Assembly: GCA_019119165.1 (NCBI GenBank)
Contig: DWXO01000047.1
Coordinates: forward strand, 1 to 64,000
Source of the DNA: Candidatus Flavonifractor intestinigallinarum
GTDB taxonomy: Bacteria; Bacillota; Clostridia; Oscillospirales; Oscillospiraceae
Direction of reading: 5' to 3'
Length of the DNA stretch: 64,000 bases
The notes beneath the pieces were generated by a model. The model did not search any database and had not been told where the DNA came from. It saw only the letters and a list, made by a program, of their open reading frames with translations. This document shows, piece by piece, positions 35,441 to 44,176 of the stretch (the first letter of the stretch is position 1; each line of letters starts with the position of its first letter). The translations under genes were made by a program, and so were the position numbers.

Positions 35441-36796
35441 TTATTCCCGTTCCCGATTGGTATGGATCAAGCCGTATTTTTTAAGTTTGTATTGCAGGGT
35501 CCGCCTGGAGATACCCAGAGCGGCGGCGGTTTTCTCCCGGTGTCCGCCGTACTTTTCCAGGGCGTTAATAATGGACATCATTTCCTGTTCCGACAGGGAC
35601 AGCTCCGGCGTGTTGGGGGATAGTCTCTGCTGATTGGCAAAGCACCGGTTCGTCACATAGGTGGGAATGTCGTGGAGCCTGATGTAGGGACCTTCCGCCA
35701 TGGCCACCGCGCACTCCACCGCGTTTTCCAGCTCCCGCACATTTCCCGGCCACTCGTACTGGTGGAGTACGGACACCGTTTCATCGTCAAACCCCTTGAT
35801 ATTCTTTCCGTTGAGTTCCGCGTGGGTATGCAGAAAGCCCAGGGCCAGCTCGTCCACATCGCTCAGCCGTTCCCGCAGGGGAGGAATGTGAATCCGAATG
35901 ATATTCAGGCGGTAGTAGAGATCCTCGCGGAACTTTCCCTCCCGGACCTGGTCCTCCAGGTGCTCATTGGTGGCGGCAATGATCCTTGCCTTGACGGGCA
36001 GCTGAGCAACGCCGCCCACCCGGGAAAACTGCCGCTCCTGCAGGACCACCAGCAGGCGGGATTGCAGGTTGAGAGAAAGGGTGCCGATTTCGTCCAGAAA
36101 AAGAGTTCCCTCTCCGGCCAGTTCAAACTTGCCTTTCTGTTGGGTAACGGCCCCGGTAAACGCGCCTTTTTCATGGCCAAACAGGATGCTTTCAATTAGG
36201 GTGGGCTGGATAGACCCGCAGTCCACATGAACAAAGGGTTCCTTGGCCCGGTTGCTGGCAAAATGGATGGCTTTGGCCACAACGCCCTTTCCGGTGCCGC
36301 TTTCGCCGGTAATGAGTACATTTGATTTGAGGTTTTTTATTTTTTCAATGGTGTTGCGAATTTCGTTGACTTGAGGCGAGGACCCCCAGAAGGCTGGGGT
36401 TTGGTCGTCTCCCCCACGCTTGTGGAGGAACTGATGGGAGGGAAGCAGCCGGTTGATTTTGACAAGCAACTGACTGACGTCAAAGGGTTTTGTAATGTAA
36501 TCGCTGGCGCCCAGCTGCATGGCCTTTACCGCGCTTTCAATGCTGCCGTACGCGGTCATCATAATGGTGACCGGCTTTTTGCGGACGGTTTTGAGATGAT
36601 CCAATACCTGAAAGCCATCACACCCGGGCATCTGGATATCCAGGAGCAGCACGTCAAAGTTCTGTTCATCCAGAAATTGTTTGGTTTGCTTGCCGTTGTT
36701 GCTGACGGAGACCAGAAAACCCACCTGCTCCAGCTCGTGGCGCAGAATATGACAAATTCCCTGCTCGTCATCCGATATCAAGACTCGCGTGTTCAT
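35441..36796 (-). CDS. NtrC-family sigma-54-dependent response regulator
   Basis: 451 aa in three domains. The receiver domain (1-120) has the acidic pocket SDDE and phospho-acceptor Asp53 in LLLDIQMPGCDG. The AAA+ domain (about 140-370) has Walker A GESGTGKG, the sigma-54 contact loop GHEKGAFTGAVTQ and Walker B TLFLDEIGTL. The C-terminal Fis-type helix-turn-helix is EKTAAALGISRRTLQYKLKKYGL. It should bind upstream sites and open the sigma-54 promoter of the divergent catabolic operon when phosphorylated by the kinase encoded 15 nt upstream. AGGAGCG precedes the ATG. Target assignment is inference from the adjacent promoter. Confidence 0.94.
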   Translation of the reverse strand: MNTRVLISDDEQGICHILRHELEQVGFLVSVSNNGKQTKQFLDEQNFDVLLLDIQMPGCDGFQVLDHLKTVRKKPVTIMMTAYGSIESAVKAMQLGASDYITKPFDVSQLLVKINRLLPSHQFLHKRGGDDQTPAFWGSSPQVNEIRNTIEKIKNLKSNVLITGESGTGKGVVAKAIHFASNRAKEPFVHVDCGSIQPTLIESILFGHEKGAFTGAVTQQKGKFELAGEGTLFLDEIGTLSLNLQSRLLVVLQERQFSRVGGVAQLPVKARIIAATNEHLEDQVREGKFREDLYYRLNIIRIHIPPLRERLSDVDELALGFLHTHAELNGKNIKGFDDETVSVLHQYEWPGNVRELENAVECAVAMAEGPYIRLHDIPTYVTNRCFANQQRLSPNTPELSLSEQEMMSIINALEKYGGHREKTAAALGISRRTLQYKLKKYGLIHTNRERE

Positions 36797-36811
36797 TTGG
36801 CTCGCTCCTTT

Positions 36812-38275
36812 TTATCTGCCTTCAGCCTGCTTTGAAACCGGCAAACGGATCAAGCATACCGTTTTTTGATCTTTGGAAGAAATGGAAATTTGCCCGCCAT
36901 ATTTTTCAAGGGTCTGCTTCACAATAAAAAGCCCCAGGCCGGTACCGGTGCGTTTGGTCGTCACATAGGGGTTAAAGATCTTGTCCCCCAGTTCCGCGGG
37001 AATACCGCTGCCGGTGTCGGTAATGGCCACCTCAATCATTTGCTGCTGGGGGTCATAGCAGCTTTTTACATGAATCTCGCCGCTTTGCTGGATGGCCTGC
37101 ATGGCGTTAAGCAGGACATTGAGGAAAATTTGCTGGATGTGAATGCTGTTGGCCCGAATTTTGGGGGTTGTCTGATCCAGATCCACATCGATTTTGACCA
37201 GCCGGTCAAATTTTTGCCGTTCTGTCATGGTGACACAGGCAGAGATGGCGGCGTTGAGATCAATGTCGCTTACCTGGCTGCCTTCAATCCGCCCGTAGGA
37301 GAGCATTTGATCCACCACCGCGTCGATGCGGCTGGCGGAATACTGAATGATCCGCATGGATTCCATGCGGGTCTGTTCGGTGCAGGTGTTGGAAAGGGCA
37401 ATTTTGGAACATCCCATAATGTTCATGAGGGGATTTTTGATGTCGTGGGCCAGTCCCGCGGCAATATCGCCCAGCACACCGAATTGTCGCAGCTGTTCCA
37501 GTTCCAGCTCCATCATTTTCTGCCGGGTGACATCCTGCACCACCATGACGGCGCCGCTGATCTGCTCCTTGCTGTTTTTCAGCGGGGAGATCACGAAGTG
37601 AAAGATTTTCTGTTTGGTCTCATGATAGATGGTAAGATTATTTCCTGTGGCGCAGTTTTTTCCCTCTGCCAGATCGATTATGGTTTGGGCGATCTGGGTG
37701 GAGGCCGCGTCGTCAAAGAAAGAGAAGAAATTACGGCCCACATACTCCGTGGGGAGGTCGAACATATCAATGGCATACTGGTTGGAGAGCAACAGACTTC
37801 CGTCGGTCTGAAGGGCCAATACAGCGGAACTGATGCTGTTAAAGACCGCCCCGATCAACTCCTGGTTCTGAATGACCTCGTTGTTGAGCCTGGTGATCTC
37901 CAGATTGACCTTGGAATAGCTTTTCAGCCAAATGATGTCCTTCTCTTCAAAGGGGCCGTCTTTTCTGCAATAAATATTGTAGCAGGCATATTTATCCGTC
38001 TCACGAAAGCGGATCACAAGAATATAGATGCCCCGATAGAACACATTCTCCATCGACTCACCGTCACTGAGCCGGTGTTTGTTGTTTTCCAAAAATTCCT
38101 GGGGGATCTGGCCGTCCACCCCGTTCAGGTCCTCCCAGGCGTCCAGATAGATGGCTCCGCGGAAGGAAATCGTGGCAATAGCCACCCAGTCGGCTCCAAT
38201 CAAACGGTAAATTCCCCGCTCTTTCAGCTTCAAAATGGTTTCGTTGGCAATACAGGACGGATCAGGAAATAACAT
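36812..38275 (-). CDS. Cytosolic sensor histidine kinase (NtrB-like, GAF/PAS input)
   Basis: 487 aa with no transmembrane segment. The first 125 residues look like a GAF-like sensory domain (RLIGADWVAIATISFRGAIYLD...YACYNIYCRKDGPFEEKDIIWLKSYS); a PAS domain follows (about 140-255, IGAVFNSISSAVLALQTDGSLLLSNQYAIDMFDLP). The dimerisation H-box is GDIAAGLAHDIKNPLMNIMG, and the ATPase domain has NVLLNAMQAIQQ, DTGSGIP and TGTGLGLFIVKQTLEKYGG. It presumably senses an intracellular metabolite, perhaps a CoA thioester or acid of the pathway. The start at 38275 has AGAGGTG upstream. Confidence 0.92.
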   Translation of the reverse strand: MLFPDPSCIANETILKLKERGIYRLIGADWVAIATISFRGAIYLDAWEDLNGVDGQIPQEFLENNKHRLSDGESMENVFYRGIYILVIRFRETDKYACYNIYCRKDGPFEEKDIIWLKSYSKVNLEITRLNNEVIQNQELIGAVFNSISSAVLALQTDGSLLLSNQYAIDMFDLPTEYVGRNFFSFFDDAASTQIAQTIIDLAEGKNCATGNNLTIYHETKQKIFHFVISPLKNSKEQISGAVMVVQDVTRQKMMELELEQLRQFGVLGDIAAGLAHDIKNPLMNIMGCSKIALSNTCTEQTRMESMRIIQYSASRIDAVVDQMLSYGRIEGSQVSDIDLNAAISACVTMTERQKFDRLVKIDVDLDQTTPKIRANSIHIQQIFLNVLLNAMQAIQQSGEIHVKSCYDPQQQMIEVAITDTGSGIPAELGDKIFNPYVTTKRTGTGLGLFIVKQTLEKYGGQISISSKDQKTVCLIRLPVSKQAEGR

Positions 38276-38391
38276 AAGATTCACCTCTGAACAGTCAGTT
38301 TTATATGAGAGAAACCTGTTTCAAGCTTTATTTTGTATGGGAACGGGATCATTTTAAGGGGATCGAGAGCCGGTTTTTGAGGTATATGGCT

Positions 38392-38420
38392 AGTATATCA
38401 GATTTGTTTTCTCTGCACAA
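38392..38420 (-). promoter_or_regulatory. Promoter of the kinase/activator operon
   Basis: Minus strand TTGTGC, a 17-nt spacer and TATACT. The -35 overlaps one of the TGTGCA motifs, which would allow autoregulation by the activator. Confidence 0.55.
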
Positions 38421-38533
38421 TCCACACTTTTTTCGAGGGGGAGAAAAAGACGTGTGCAAAAGACAAAAAGAAAGATGTGCAATTTGTGCAAATTCTGGTT
38501 TGCTGCACATGGCAAAGTGCAAATTTTTGCACA
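38414..38533. promoter_or_regulatory. Upstream activating array of TGTGCA/TGCACA motifs
   Basis: Six TGTGCA or TGCACA hexamers (38414, 38453, 38476, 38485, 38504, 38528). They include the perfect palindrome GTGCAAA-TT-TTTGCAC at 38517-38532 and a repeat TGTGCAATTTGTGCAAATT. The array ends about 100 nt upstream of the sigma-54 promoter, the usual distance for an NtrC-type enhancer. Confidence 0.7.
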
Positions 38534-38631
38534 ATATCTAAAGTGTGTTTTTCCGACCTGTAGTTTGATTTTCGACTTGAATCGACTGCCGCACAGGCAC
38601 TAGCCGATTTCTTTTTGAAAAAATCCGGTTT

Positions 38632-38646
38632 TGGCACACCCTTTGC
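38632..38646 (+). promoter_or_regulatory. Sigma-54 (-24/-12) promoter of the catabolic operon
   Basis: TGGCAC-ACCCT-TTGC, an exact match to the sigma-54 consensus with GG and GC ten bases apart. It points into the operon beginning at 38779. Together with the activator array this accounts for most of the 503-nt gap 38276-38778; a possible 18-codon leader frame (TTG 38726 to TGA 38782) is discussed in the findings. Confidence 0.88.
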
Positions 38647-38778
38647 AATAATACTGGGGCAGCAGAGGCGATTTGTATGCAAGGTACGATCTGATCTGAC
38701 TCAAGAGAGAGAAAAGGAGGGAACCTTGGGCGCGGGAAAAAGAGGTAAGAGCCTTGTGACGGTAACGAAAGGGGTTGA

Positions 38779-40185
38779 ATGACCATTAAAGCGAAGAAAT
38801 TGATCGGCGGCATTTTGGGCGTTGTTTTGGCAGTGGCCATCTCACTGTGTCCCATACCTGAATTTTTAAGTGAAGTGCTGACCCGAAATTCCTTTATTGC
38901 GTTAGGTTGTCTGGTAGGCGCGGTTGTCTGGATGCTGCTGGATGTTTTGCCGGACTACCTGGCCACCACCGCAATGTGCGTGGCCTGGGTGGTAACGGGT
39001 GCGGTTCCGCTTTCCACGGCGTTTATCACCTTCAGCGGTTCCACCTGGTGGCTGCTGTTCGGCGCGCTGTGTATCGGCGTGGCGGCCTCCCAGTCCGGTC
39101 TGCTCAAGCGCATGGCGCTGCAAATGATGAACATTTTCCCGGCAAACTTCCGTGGACAGTCCATTGCCATGGTGATTTCCGGCATTGTGATTTCCCCCCT
39201 GATTCCCAGCACCGCGGCCAAATCCGCCATTGTGGCGCCGCTGGCCCGCAACATCAGCGAATCCATGGGCTATGAGCCCTGCTCCAAGCCCGCCAACGGT
39301 ATGTTCATGTCCTTCTACACCGGCTATGTATCCGCGGGCATGGGCTTCCTCAGCGCATCGTTTATCAGCTACTCCCTGGTGGGACTGATGCCCGAGGGCC
39401 AGGAGATTGGCTGGTTTGACTGGTTCCTGTATTCCCTTCCCTGGCTGGTGGTGGCCATTCTGCTGATGACCATTGCCATTCAGATCATGTACCGGCCCAA
39501 AAACGACCAGCCCGTTTCCAAGGAGTCCATCGTCACCCAGCTGAAAGAGATGGGTCCCATGACGGGCAAGGAGAAGATCACCCTGGCAGTCATGCTGGTT
39601 TGCCTGATCCTGTGGATGCTGGAAAAGACCCTGGGGATTTCTTCCGCCATGGTGGCTGTTGCCGGCGGTCTGGTTCTGATCGGCGCAGGGGTCTTTGGCC
39701 GGCAGGAGTTCCGTTCCAAAATTGCGTGGGACAGCATGATCTTTATCGGTACGTTCCTGTGTATCTCCGACGTCTTTGCCGCCCTGGGCATCAATGACGC
39801 TGTGAAGATTCTGCTGGGCGACTCCCTGGCCCCCCTGATCCAGAATCCCTGGATTCTCATTCCCTCTCTGTGTCTGCTGACCTTTGTGATCCGTTTCGTG
39901 GTTGTGTCCTGGACCGCTTCCGCCGTCCTGATCACCACCATTCTGCTGCCCCTGTGCTCGGTCTACGGCGTGCATCCCTGGATCGTAGCCTTTACCTGCT
40001 ACTGCAGCACCAATACCTGGAACGTGATCTACCAGAATACGCCCTACATTGCGGCTCTTGTTGCCACAGACAATAAGCTGGGTACCCACAACCAGCTGCT
40101 GCCCTTCTCCGTGGTATATATGATTACCTCCACCATCGGCTGTATGGCCTGTATCCCTCTGTGGATGCTCCTGGGCCTGTGCTGA
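38779..40185 (+). CDS. SLC13/DASS-family anion:sodium symporter
   Basis: 468-aa inner-membrane carrier with 11-13 helices. The two pseudo-repeated motifs of divalent-anion/sodium symporters are visible as SPLIPSTAAKSAIVAPLARNI and VVSWTASAVLITTILLPLC. The family imports carboxylates such as succinate, citrate or tartrate with Na+. As first gene of the sigma-54 operon it probably imports the pathway substrate. AAAGGGG lies 6 nt before the ATG. The identity of the acid is not visible from sequence. Confidence 0.85.
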   Translation: MTIKAKKLIGGILGVVLAVAISLCPIPEFLSEVLTRNSFIALGCLVGAVVWMLLDVLPDYLATTAMCVAWVVTGAVPLSTAFITFSGSTWWLLFGALCIGVAASQSGLLKRMALQMMNIFPANFRGQSIAMVISGIVISPLIPSTAAKSAIVAPLARNISESMGYEPCSKPANGMFMSFYTGYVSAGMGFLSASFISYSLVGLMPEGQEIGWFDWFLYSLPWLVVAILLMTIAIQIMYRPKNDQPVSKESIVTQLKEMGPMTGKEKITLAVMLVCLILWMLEKTLGISSAMVAVAGGLVLIGAGVFGRQEFRSKIAWDSMIFIGTFLCISDVFAALGINDAVKILLGDSLAPLIQNPWILIPSLCLLTFVIRFVVVSWTASAVLITTILLPLCSVYGVHPWIVAFTCYCSTNTWNVIYQNTPYIAALVATDNKLGTHNQLLPFSVVYMITSTIGCMACIPLWMLLGLC

Positions 40186-40241
40186 AAAACGGGAAACTGT
40201 TATCAACTTAAGATCAAACAATTTGTAAGGAGGAACTTGTA

Positions 40242-42002
40242 ATGGCGAAGAATTTCTTGTTTAATCCCAGTACCTATACCGGCGAGGGCCTGGACGCCAA
40301 AACCGTAGAGGTCATGAAGAGCACCATCGCCCGTCTGGAGCATCACGGCCTGCGGGAGATGAAGATGGACGACGTAAACAACCGCTATGCCGAATACTTC
40401 GTCAAGCATGAGAAGGACATCGGCGCCTTCGCCCTGATGCTCACGCCCAAGGGATACGGCAAGGACCCGGAAAACGCCATGTTCGACCTGCGCCGCATCA
40501 CCGAATACAACGAGATGCTCAGCTTCTACAACCTGGCCTGCCGTTACATTTTCCAGGTGTCCATCCTGGGCCTGGGCCCCATCTGGATGAGCGACAACGA
40601 GTATATCAAGAACAAGGCCGCTCAGGACCTGATCGACGGGCGGGTGTTCGGCTTCGGCTGCTCTGAGAAGGAGCACGGCGCCGACCTGTATGCCAACGAG
40701 ATGTGCATCACCGAGCTGCCCGACGGCAAGATGCGTACCGACGGCGAGAAGTATTATATCGGCAACTCCGACCGGGGCCTGATCTCCACCTTCGCCCGGT
40801 TCAAGGACAAGGACGGCAACTGGGGCGACTGGGCCTGGGTGCAGGCCGATCCCAAGGACATCCACTACAACGACAGAAAGCACATCAACGCCTCCTACCT
40901 CCACACCGGCTATGTGGGCGAGTACCTGCTGGTGGACTATCCCACCGATGAAAAGAACCTGATCACCCGTGGCCAGAAGGCCTGGGACGACGCTCTGGCC
41001 ACCGTCAACATCGGCAAGTTCCAGGTGGGCGTCTCCCCCATCGGCGTGGCCACCCACGCGTTCTACGAGTGCCTGCACCACTCCTACAACCGCTGGCTGT
41101 ACGGCCATCGCGTCACTGATATGCCCCACGTCCGCAAGATGTTCGTTGAGGCCTATCTGCGTACCGTCGGTATGCGTCTGTTTGCCTTCCGTGCCATTGA
41201 CTACTTCAAGTCCAGCTCCGCCACCGACCGCCGCTACCTGCTGTTCAACCCCGTCTCCAAGATGAAGGCCGCCCTGGAGGGCGTGACCGCCGTGTATCAG
41301 CTGTTTGACGCCGTGACCGCCCGGGGCTTCGAGTCTGAGACCTATATGGAGCAGGCCACCCGCGACATCCAGTCCTCTCCCCGCCTGGAGGGCACCGCTC
41401 ACGTCAACCTGGCCCTCATCCTCAAGTTCATCGACGGCTACTTCTTCCACCACGAGGACTACCCCGAGCTGCCCAAGCTGGGTCAGAGCGACGACTCCTG
41501 CGTGTTCCATCAGAGCTACGGCAAGATGAGCGACGTGACCTTTGCCGATTACCGCAAGGTGCTCAACGCCTGCCAACTGCCCAACGTGAAGGCCTTTGCC
41601 AAGCAGGTGGAGGCGCTGCGGACCCTCTTCGAGAAGTATCCCATTCCTCCCAAGGAGCGCACCAACCGCCAGAACATGGATTATATGCTCAACCTGGGCC
41701 ATATGTTCACCATGGCGCCCTACGCCCAGCTCATTCTGGAGGCCGCCAAGCTGTACGACATCGAGGACGAGATCATCAACCAGATGTTCAGCTTCTATGT
41801 GACCGATATGGCCACCTACGCCACCAAGCAGCTGTCCAGCCAGGAGAACGGCGAAGGCAGAGACGCCCTGCTGCTGGAGATCATCAACACCAAGCCCGTT
41901 CACGATAAGGCTGAGTATGACCGCATTTGGGACGAGACCATCCTGCCCCTCACCGACGCCTATATCATCAACGACGCCACTCGTTACTCCACCAACTGGT
42001 AA
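40242..42002 (+). CDS. Long acyl-CoA dehydrogenase-family flavoprotein
   Basis: 586 aa, far longer than the usual 380 aa. The FAD/substrate region is FGFGCSEKEHGADLYANEMCITELPDG (equivalent to the ALTEPEAGSD motif), followed by NVNIGKFQVGVSPIGVATHAFYECLHHSYNRWLYGH, the helical C-terminal domain, and a C-terminal extension of about 180 residues as in large acyl-CoA dehydrogenases. It would oxidise an acyl-CoA to the 2-enoyl-CoA. No electron-transfer flavoprotein genes are in the operon, so the electron acceptor must be encoded elsewhere. AAGGAGGAAC precedes the ATG. Confidence 0.85.
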   Translation: MAKNFLFNPSTYTGEGLDAKTVEVMKSTIARLEHHGLREMKMDDVNNRYAEYFVKHEKDIGAFALMLTPKGYGKDPENAMFDLRRITEYNEMLSFYNLACRYIFQVSILGLGPIWMSDNEYIKNKAAQDLIDGRVFGFGCSEKEHGADLYANEMCITELPDGKMRTDGEKYYIGNSDRGLISTFARFKDKDGNWGDWAWVQADPKDIHYNDRKHINASYLHTGYVGEYLLVDYPTDEKNLITRGQKAWDDALATVNIGKFQVGVSPIGVATHAFYECLHHSYNRWLYGHRVTDMPHVRKMFVEAYLRTVGMRLFAFRAIDYFKSSSATDRRYLLFNPVSKMKAALEGVTAVYQLFDAVTARGFESETYMEQATRDIQSSPRLEGTAHVNLALILKFIDGYFFHHEDYPELPKLGQSDDSCVFHQSYGKMSDVTFADYRKVLNACQLPNVKAFAKQVEALRTLFEKYPIPPKERTNRQNMDYMLNLGHMFTMAPYAQLILEAAKLYDIEDEIINQMFSFYVTDMATYATKQLSSQENGEGRDALLLEIINTKPVHDKAEYDRIWDETILPLTDAYIINDATRYSTNW

Positions 42003-42017
42003 TCACCGGATGCTGAT

Positions 42018-42070
42018 GCGCCTGCCTGCCGGAACCCCTGAGCGTTTTCCTCTGTCCGGCAGGCAGGCGC
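42018..42070 (+). other. Large intercistronic stem-loop
   Basis: GCGCCTGCCTGCCGG ... CCGGCAGGCAGGCGC: a perfect 15-bp stem with a 23-nt loop between the dehydrogenase and the first crotonase gene. There is no T-run, so it is more likely an mRNA-stability or processing element than a terminator. Confidence 0.7.
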
Positions 42071-42125
42071 TCCCATTCCCGGCAAAGCACAAATTTTTAT
42101 CCTAGAACAGACGGGAGACGTTTCT

Positions 42126-42902
42126 ATGGAATTTGAGCATTTTACATTAAATGTAACGGATGATATTGCGGTATTCACGGTGAATCGTCCCCAGGTTCGC
42201 AACGCAATGAACGAGGCCTGCTGGAAGGAGCTCTCCGCCTTTCTGGACTGGGTGGACCAGACCCCTACGTTGAAGGCCGTCATTATAACCGGCGCCGGCG
42301 AAAAGGCCTTTGTGGCCGGCGCGGACATCAACTTCCTGAAGGAGCGCACCATGGTGTCCGCCCTGGAGGTGCTGGCCCAGCGTACCCTCCGCAAGCTGGC
42401 CGCCTGCAAGCTGCCGGTGATCGCCGCGGTCAACGGCTACGCCTTCGGCGGCGGCTGCGAGCTGGCCATGGCCTGCGACATCCGTATTTCCTCGGAAAAG
42501 GCCGCCTATGCCCTGCCGGAGCTGGGGCTGGGCATTCTGCCCGCCGGCGGAGGAACCCAGCGCCTGGCCAAGCTGGTGGGCGTGGGCCGGGCCAAGGAGA
42601 TGATCCTGACCGGGCGCATCGTAAAGGCGGCGGAGGCCCTGGCCATGGGCCTGACCACCAAGGTGGTGGCGCCGGAGGAATTGATGGACGCCGCCTTTGA
42701 GACCGCCCGCTGCATTGCCCAAAAGGGTCCCTTTGCGGTCCGCCTGGCCAAGCAGGCGGTCAACGCGGCCCTGTCCACCGATGAGGATACCGGCATGATG
42801 ATCGAGGCCCTCAGCTATGGCCTGGTCATTGCAAGCGACGACCGCATGGAGGGCGTGACCGCCTTCCTGGAAAAGCGCACCCCTGAATTTTCCGGCCATT
42901 GA
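42126..42902 (+). CDS. Enoyl-CoA hydratase (crotonase family)
   Basis: 258 aa. The oxyanion-hole segments AGEKAFVAGADINFL and NGYAFGGGCELAMACDIRI, and both catalytic glutamates (in GGGCELA and in LPELGLGILPAGGGTQRL), are present, so it should be an active 2-enoyl-CoA hydratase. The C-terminus DRMEGVTAFLEKRTPEFSG is typical. It converts the enoyl-CoA made by the upstream dehydrogenase to a 3-hydroxyacyl-CoA. The ribosome-binding region GGGAGACG lies before the ATG. Confidence 0.9.
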   Translation: MEFEHFTLNVTDDIAVFTVNRPQVRNAMNEACWKELSAFLDWVDQTPTLKAVIITGAGEKAFVAGADINFLKERTMVSALEVLAQRTLRKLAACKLPVIAAVNGYAFGGGCELAMACDIRISSEKAAYALPELGLGILPAGGGTQRLAKLVGVGRAKEMILTGRIVKAAEALAMGLTTKVVAPEELMDAAFETARCIAQKGPFAVRLAKQAVNAALSTDEDTGMMIEALSYGLVIASDDRMEGVTAFLEKRTPEFSGH

Positions 42903-42980
42903 CCGGACCCAATTACATTGTTACCCCCCAAAAAACCTTTCATTAACGATCCTGCATGAGCAAAGGAAGTGAGGAACATC

Positions 42981-44141
42981 ATGAGAGATGTTGTCATCGT
43001 TGCATACGGCCGCAGCGCGGTTGCCAGAGCCGGAAAAGGTTCCCTGAAAAACACCAATCCCATTGAATACAGCGCCCAGGTGCTGCGGGGCGTACTGGAC
43101 AAAGTGCCCCAGCTGCCCGCGGAAGCCATCGAGGACGTGATCCTGGGCTGCGCCAAGCCGGAGCTGACCCAGCGCTATAACATCGGCCGCCTGGTGGCCC
43201 TTCGGGCCCAGCTGCCCTACAGCGTGCCCGGTCAGACCGTCAACCGGTTCTGTGCCTCCAGCCTTCAGGCCATCTCCACCGGCGCCAATATGATCCGCAG
43301 CGGCGAGGCTGAGGTGATCGTGGCCGGCGGCGTGGAATCCATGACCGACATCCCCTACATGGGGATCGGCAACCCGGAGTTCCGCAACCCGTGGCTGGAC
43401 GAGCATGAGCCCGGCGCCTACATGAGCATGGGCATCACGGCGGAAAACGTGGCCGGGCAGTACGGCATCAGCCGGGTGGAGATGGAGGAATTTGCCGTGG
43501 AAAGCCATCAGAAGGCGGCAAAGGCCCAGAACGCCGGCATTTTGGCGGAGGATATCATTCCTGTGGACGCCGTGGACGACGAGGGCAACAAATTTGTCTT
43601 TGACCAGGACGAGTGCATCCGGCCCAACAGCAGCCTGGAGGCGCTGGCCAAGCTGAAGCCCTGCTTCAAGCCCGACGGCGTGGTTACCGCCGCCATCTCC
43701 TCTCCCACCAACGACGGAGCCTCCATGGTGGTGCTCATGTCGGCGGAAAAGGCCCAGGCTCTGGGCATCCGGCCCCTGGCAAAGTATGTGGGCTATGCCG
43801 TCACCGGCGTGGACCCCTGCTACATGGGCATCGGTCCCATTTCCGCCATTGAAAAGGTCATGAAGCTCACCGGCCATACCGCCGACGAGATGGATGTGAT
43901 CGAGCTCAACGAGGCCTTTGCCTCCCAGGCCATCGCCTGCATCCGCACGCTGAATCTGGATATGGCCAAGGTCAATATCAACGGCGGCGCCATCGCGCTG
44001 GGCCATCCGCTGGGCGCCACCGGCGGCATCCTGGTCAGCAAGGCGCTGTCCCAGCTCCACCGCCAGAATGGCACCTACGCTCTGGTCAGTATGTGCATCG
44101 GCGGCGGTATGGGCGCTGCCGCCATATTTGAGGCCTGCTGA
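42981..44141 (+). CDS. Thiolase (3-ketoacyl-CoA/acetyl-CoA acyltransferase)
   Basis: 386 aa. The nucleophile Cys91 is in VNRFCASSLQAI, the catalytic histidine in GGAIALGHPLGATG and the second cysteine in MCIGGGMGAA. The NRFC-type context is common in degradative 3-ketoacyl-CoA thiolases. It would cleave the 3-oxoacyl-CoA with CoA to release acetyl-CoA. The start is ATG 42981 with GTGAGGA upstream; the ORF-track GTG four codons earlier overlaps that ribosome-binding site. Confidence 0.9.
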   Translation: MRDVVIVAYGRSAVARAGKGSLKNTNPIEYSAQVLRGVLDKVPQLPAEAIEDVILGCAKPELTQRYNIGRLVALRAQLPYSVPGQTVNRFCASSLQAISTGANMIRSGEAEVIVAGGVESMTDIPYMGIGNPEFRNPWLDEHEPGAYMSMGITAENVAGQYGISRVEMEEFAVESHQKAAKAQNAGILAEDIIPVDAVDDEGNKFVFDQDECIRPNSSLEALAKLKPCFKPDGVVTAAISSPTNDGASMVVLMSAEKAQALGIRPLAKYVGYAVTGVDPCYMGIGPISAIEKVMKLTGHTADEMDVIELNEAFASQAIACIRTLNLDMAKVNINGGAIALGHPLGATGGILVSKALSQLHRQNGTYALVSMCIGGGMGAAAIFEAC

Positions 44142-44176
44142 GCATCCGTCTGCGAATTGATAAAGGAGAATGTCGA

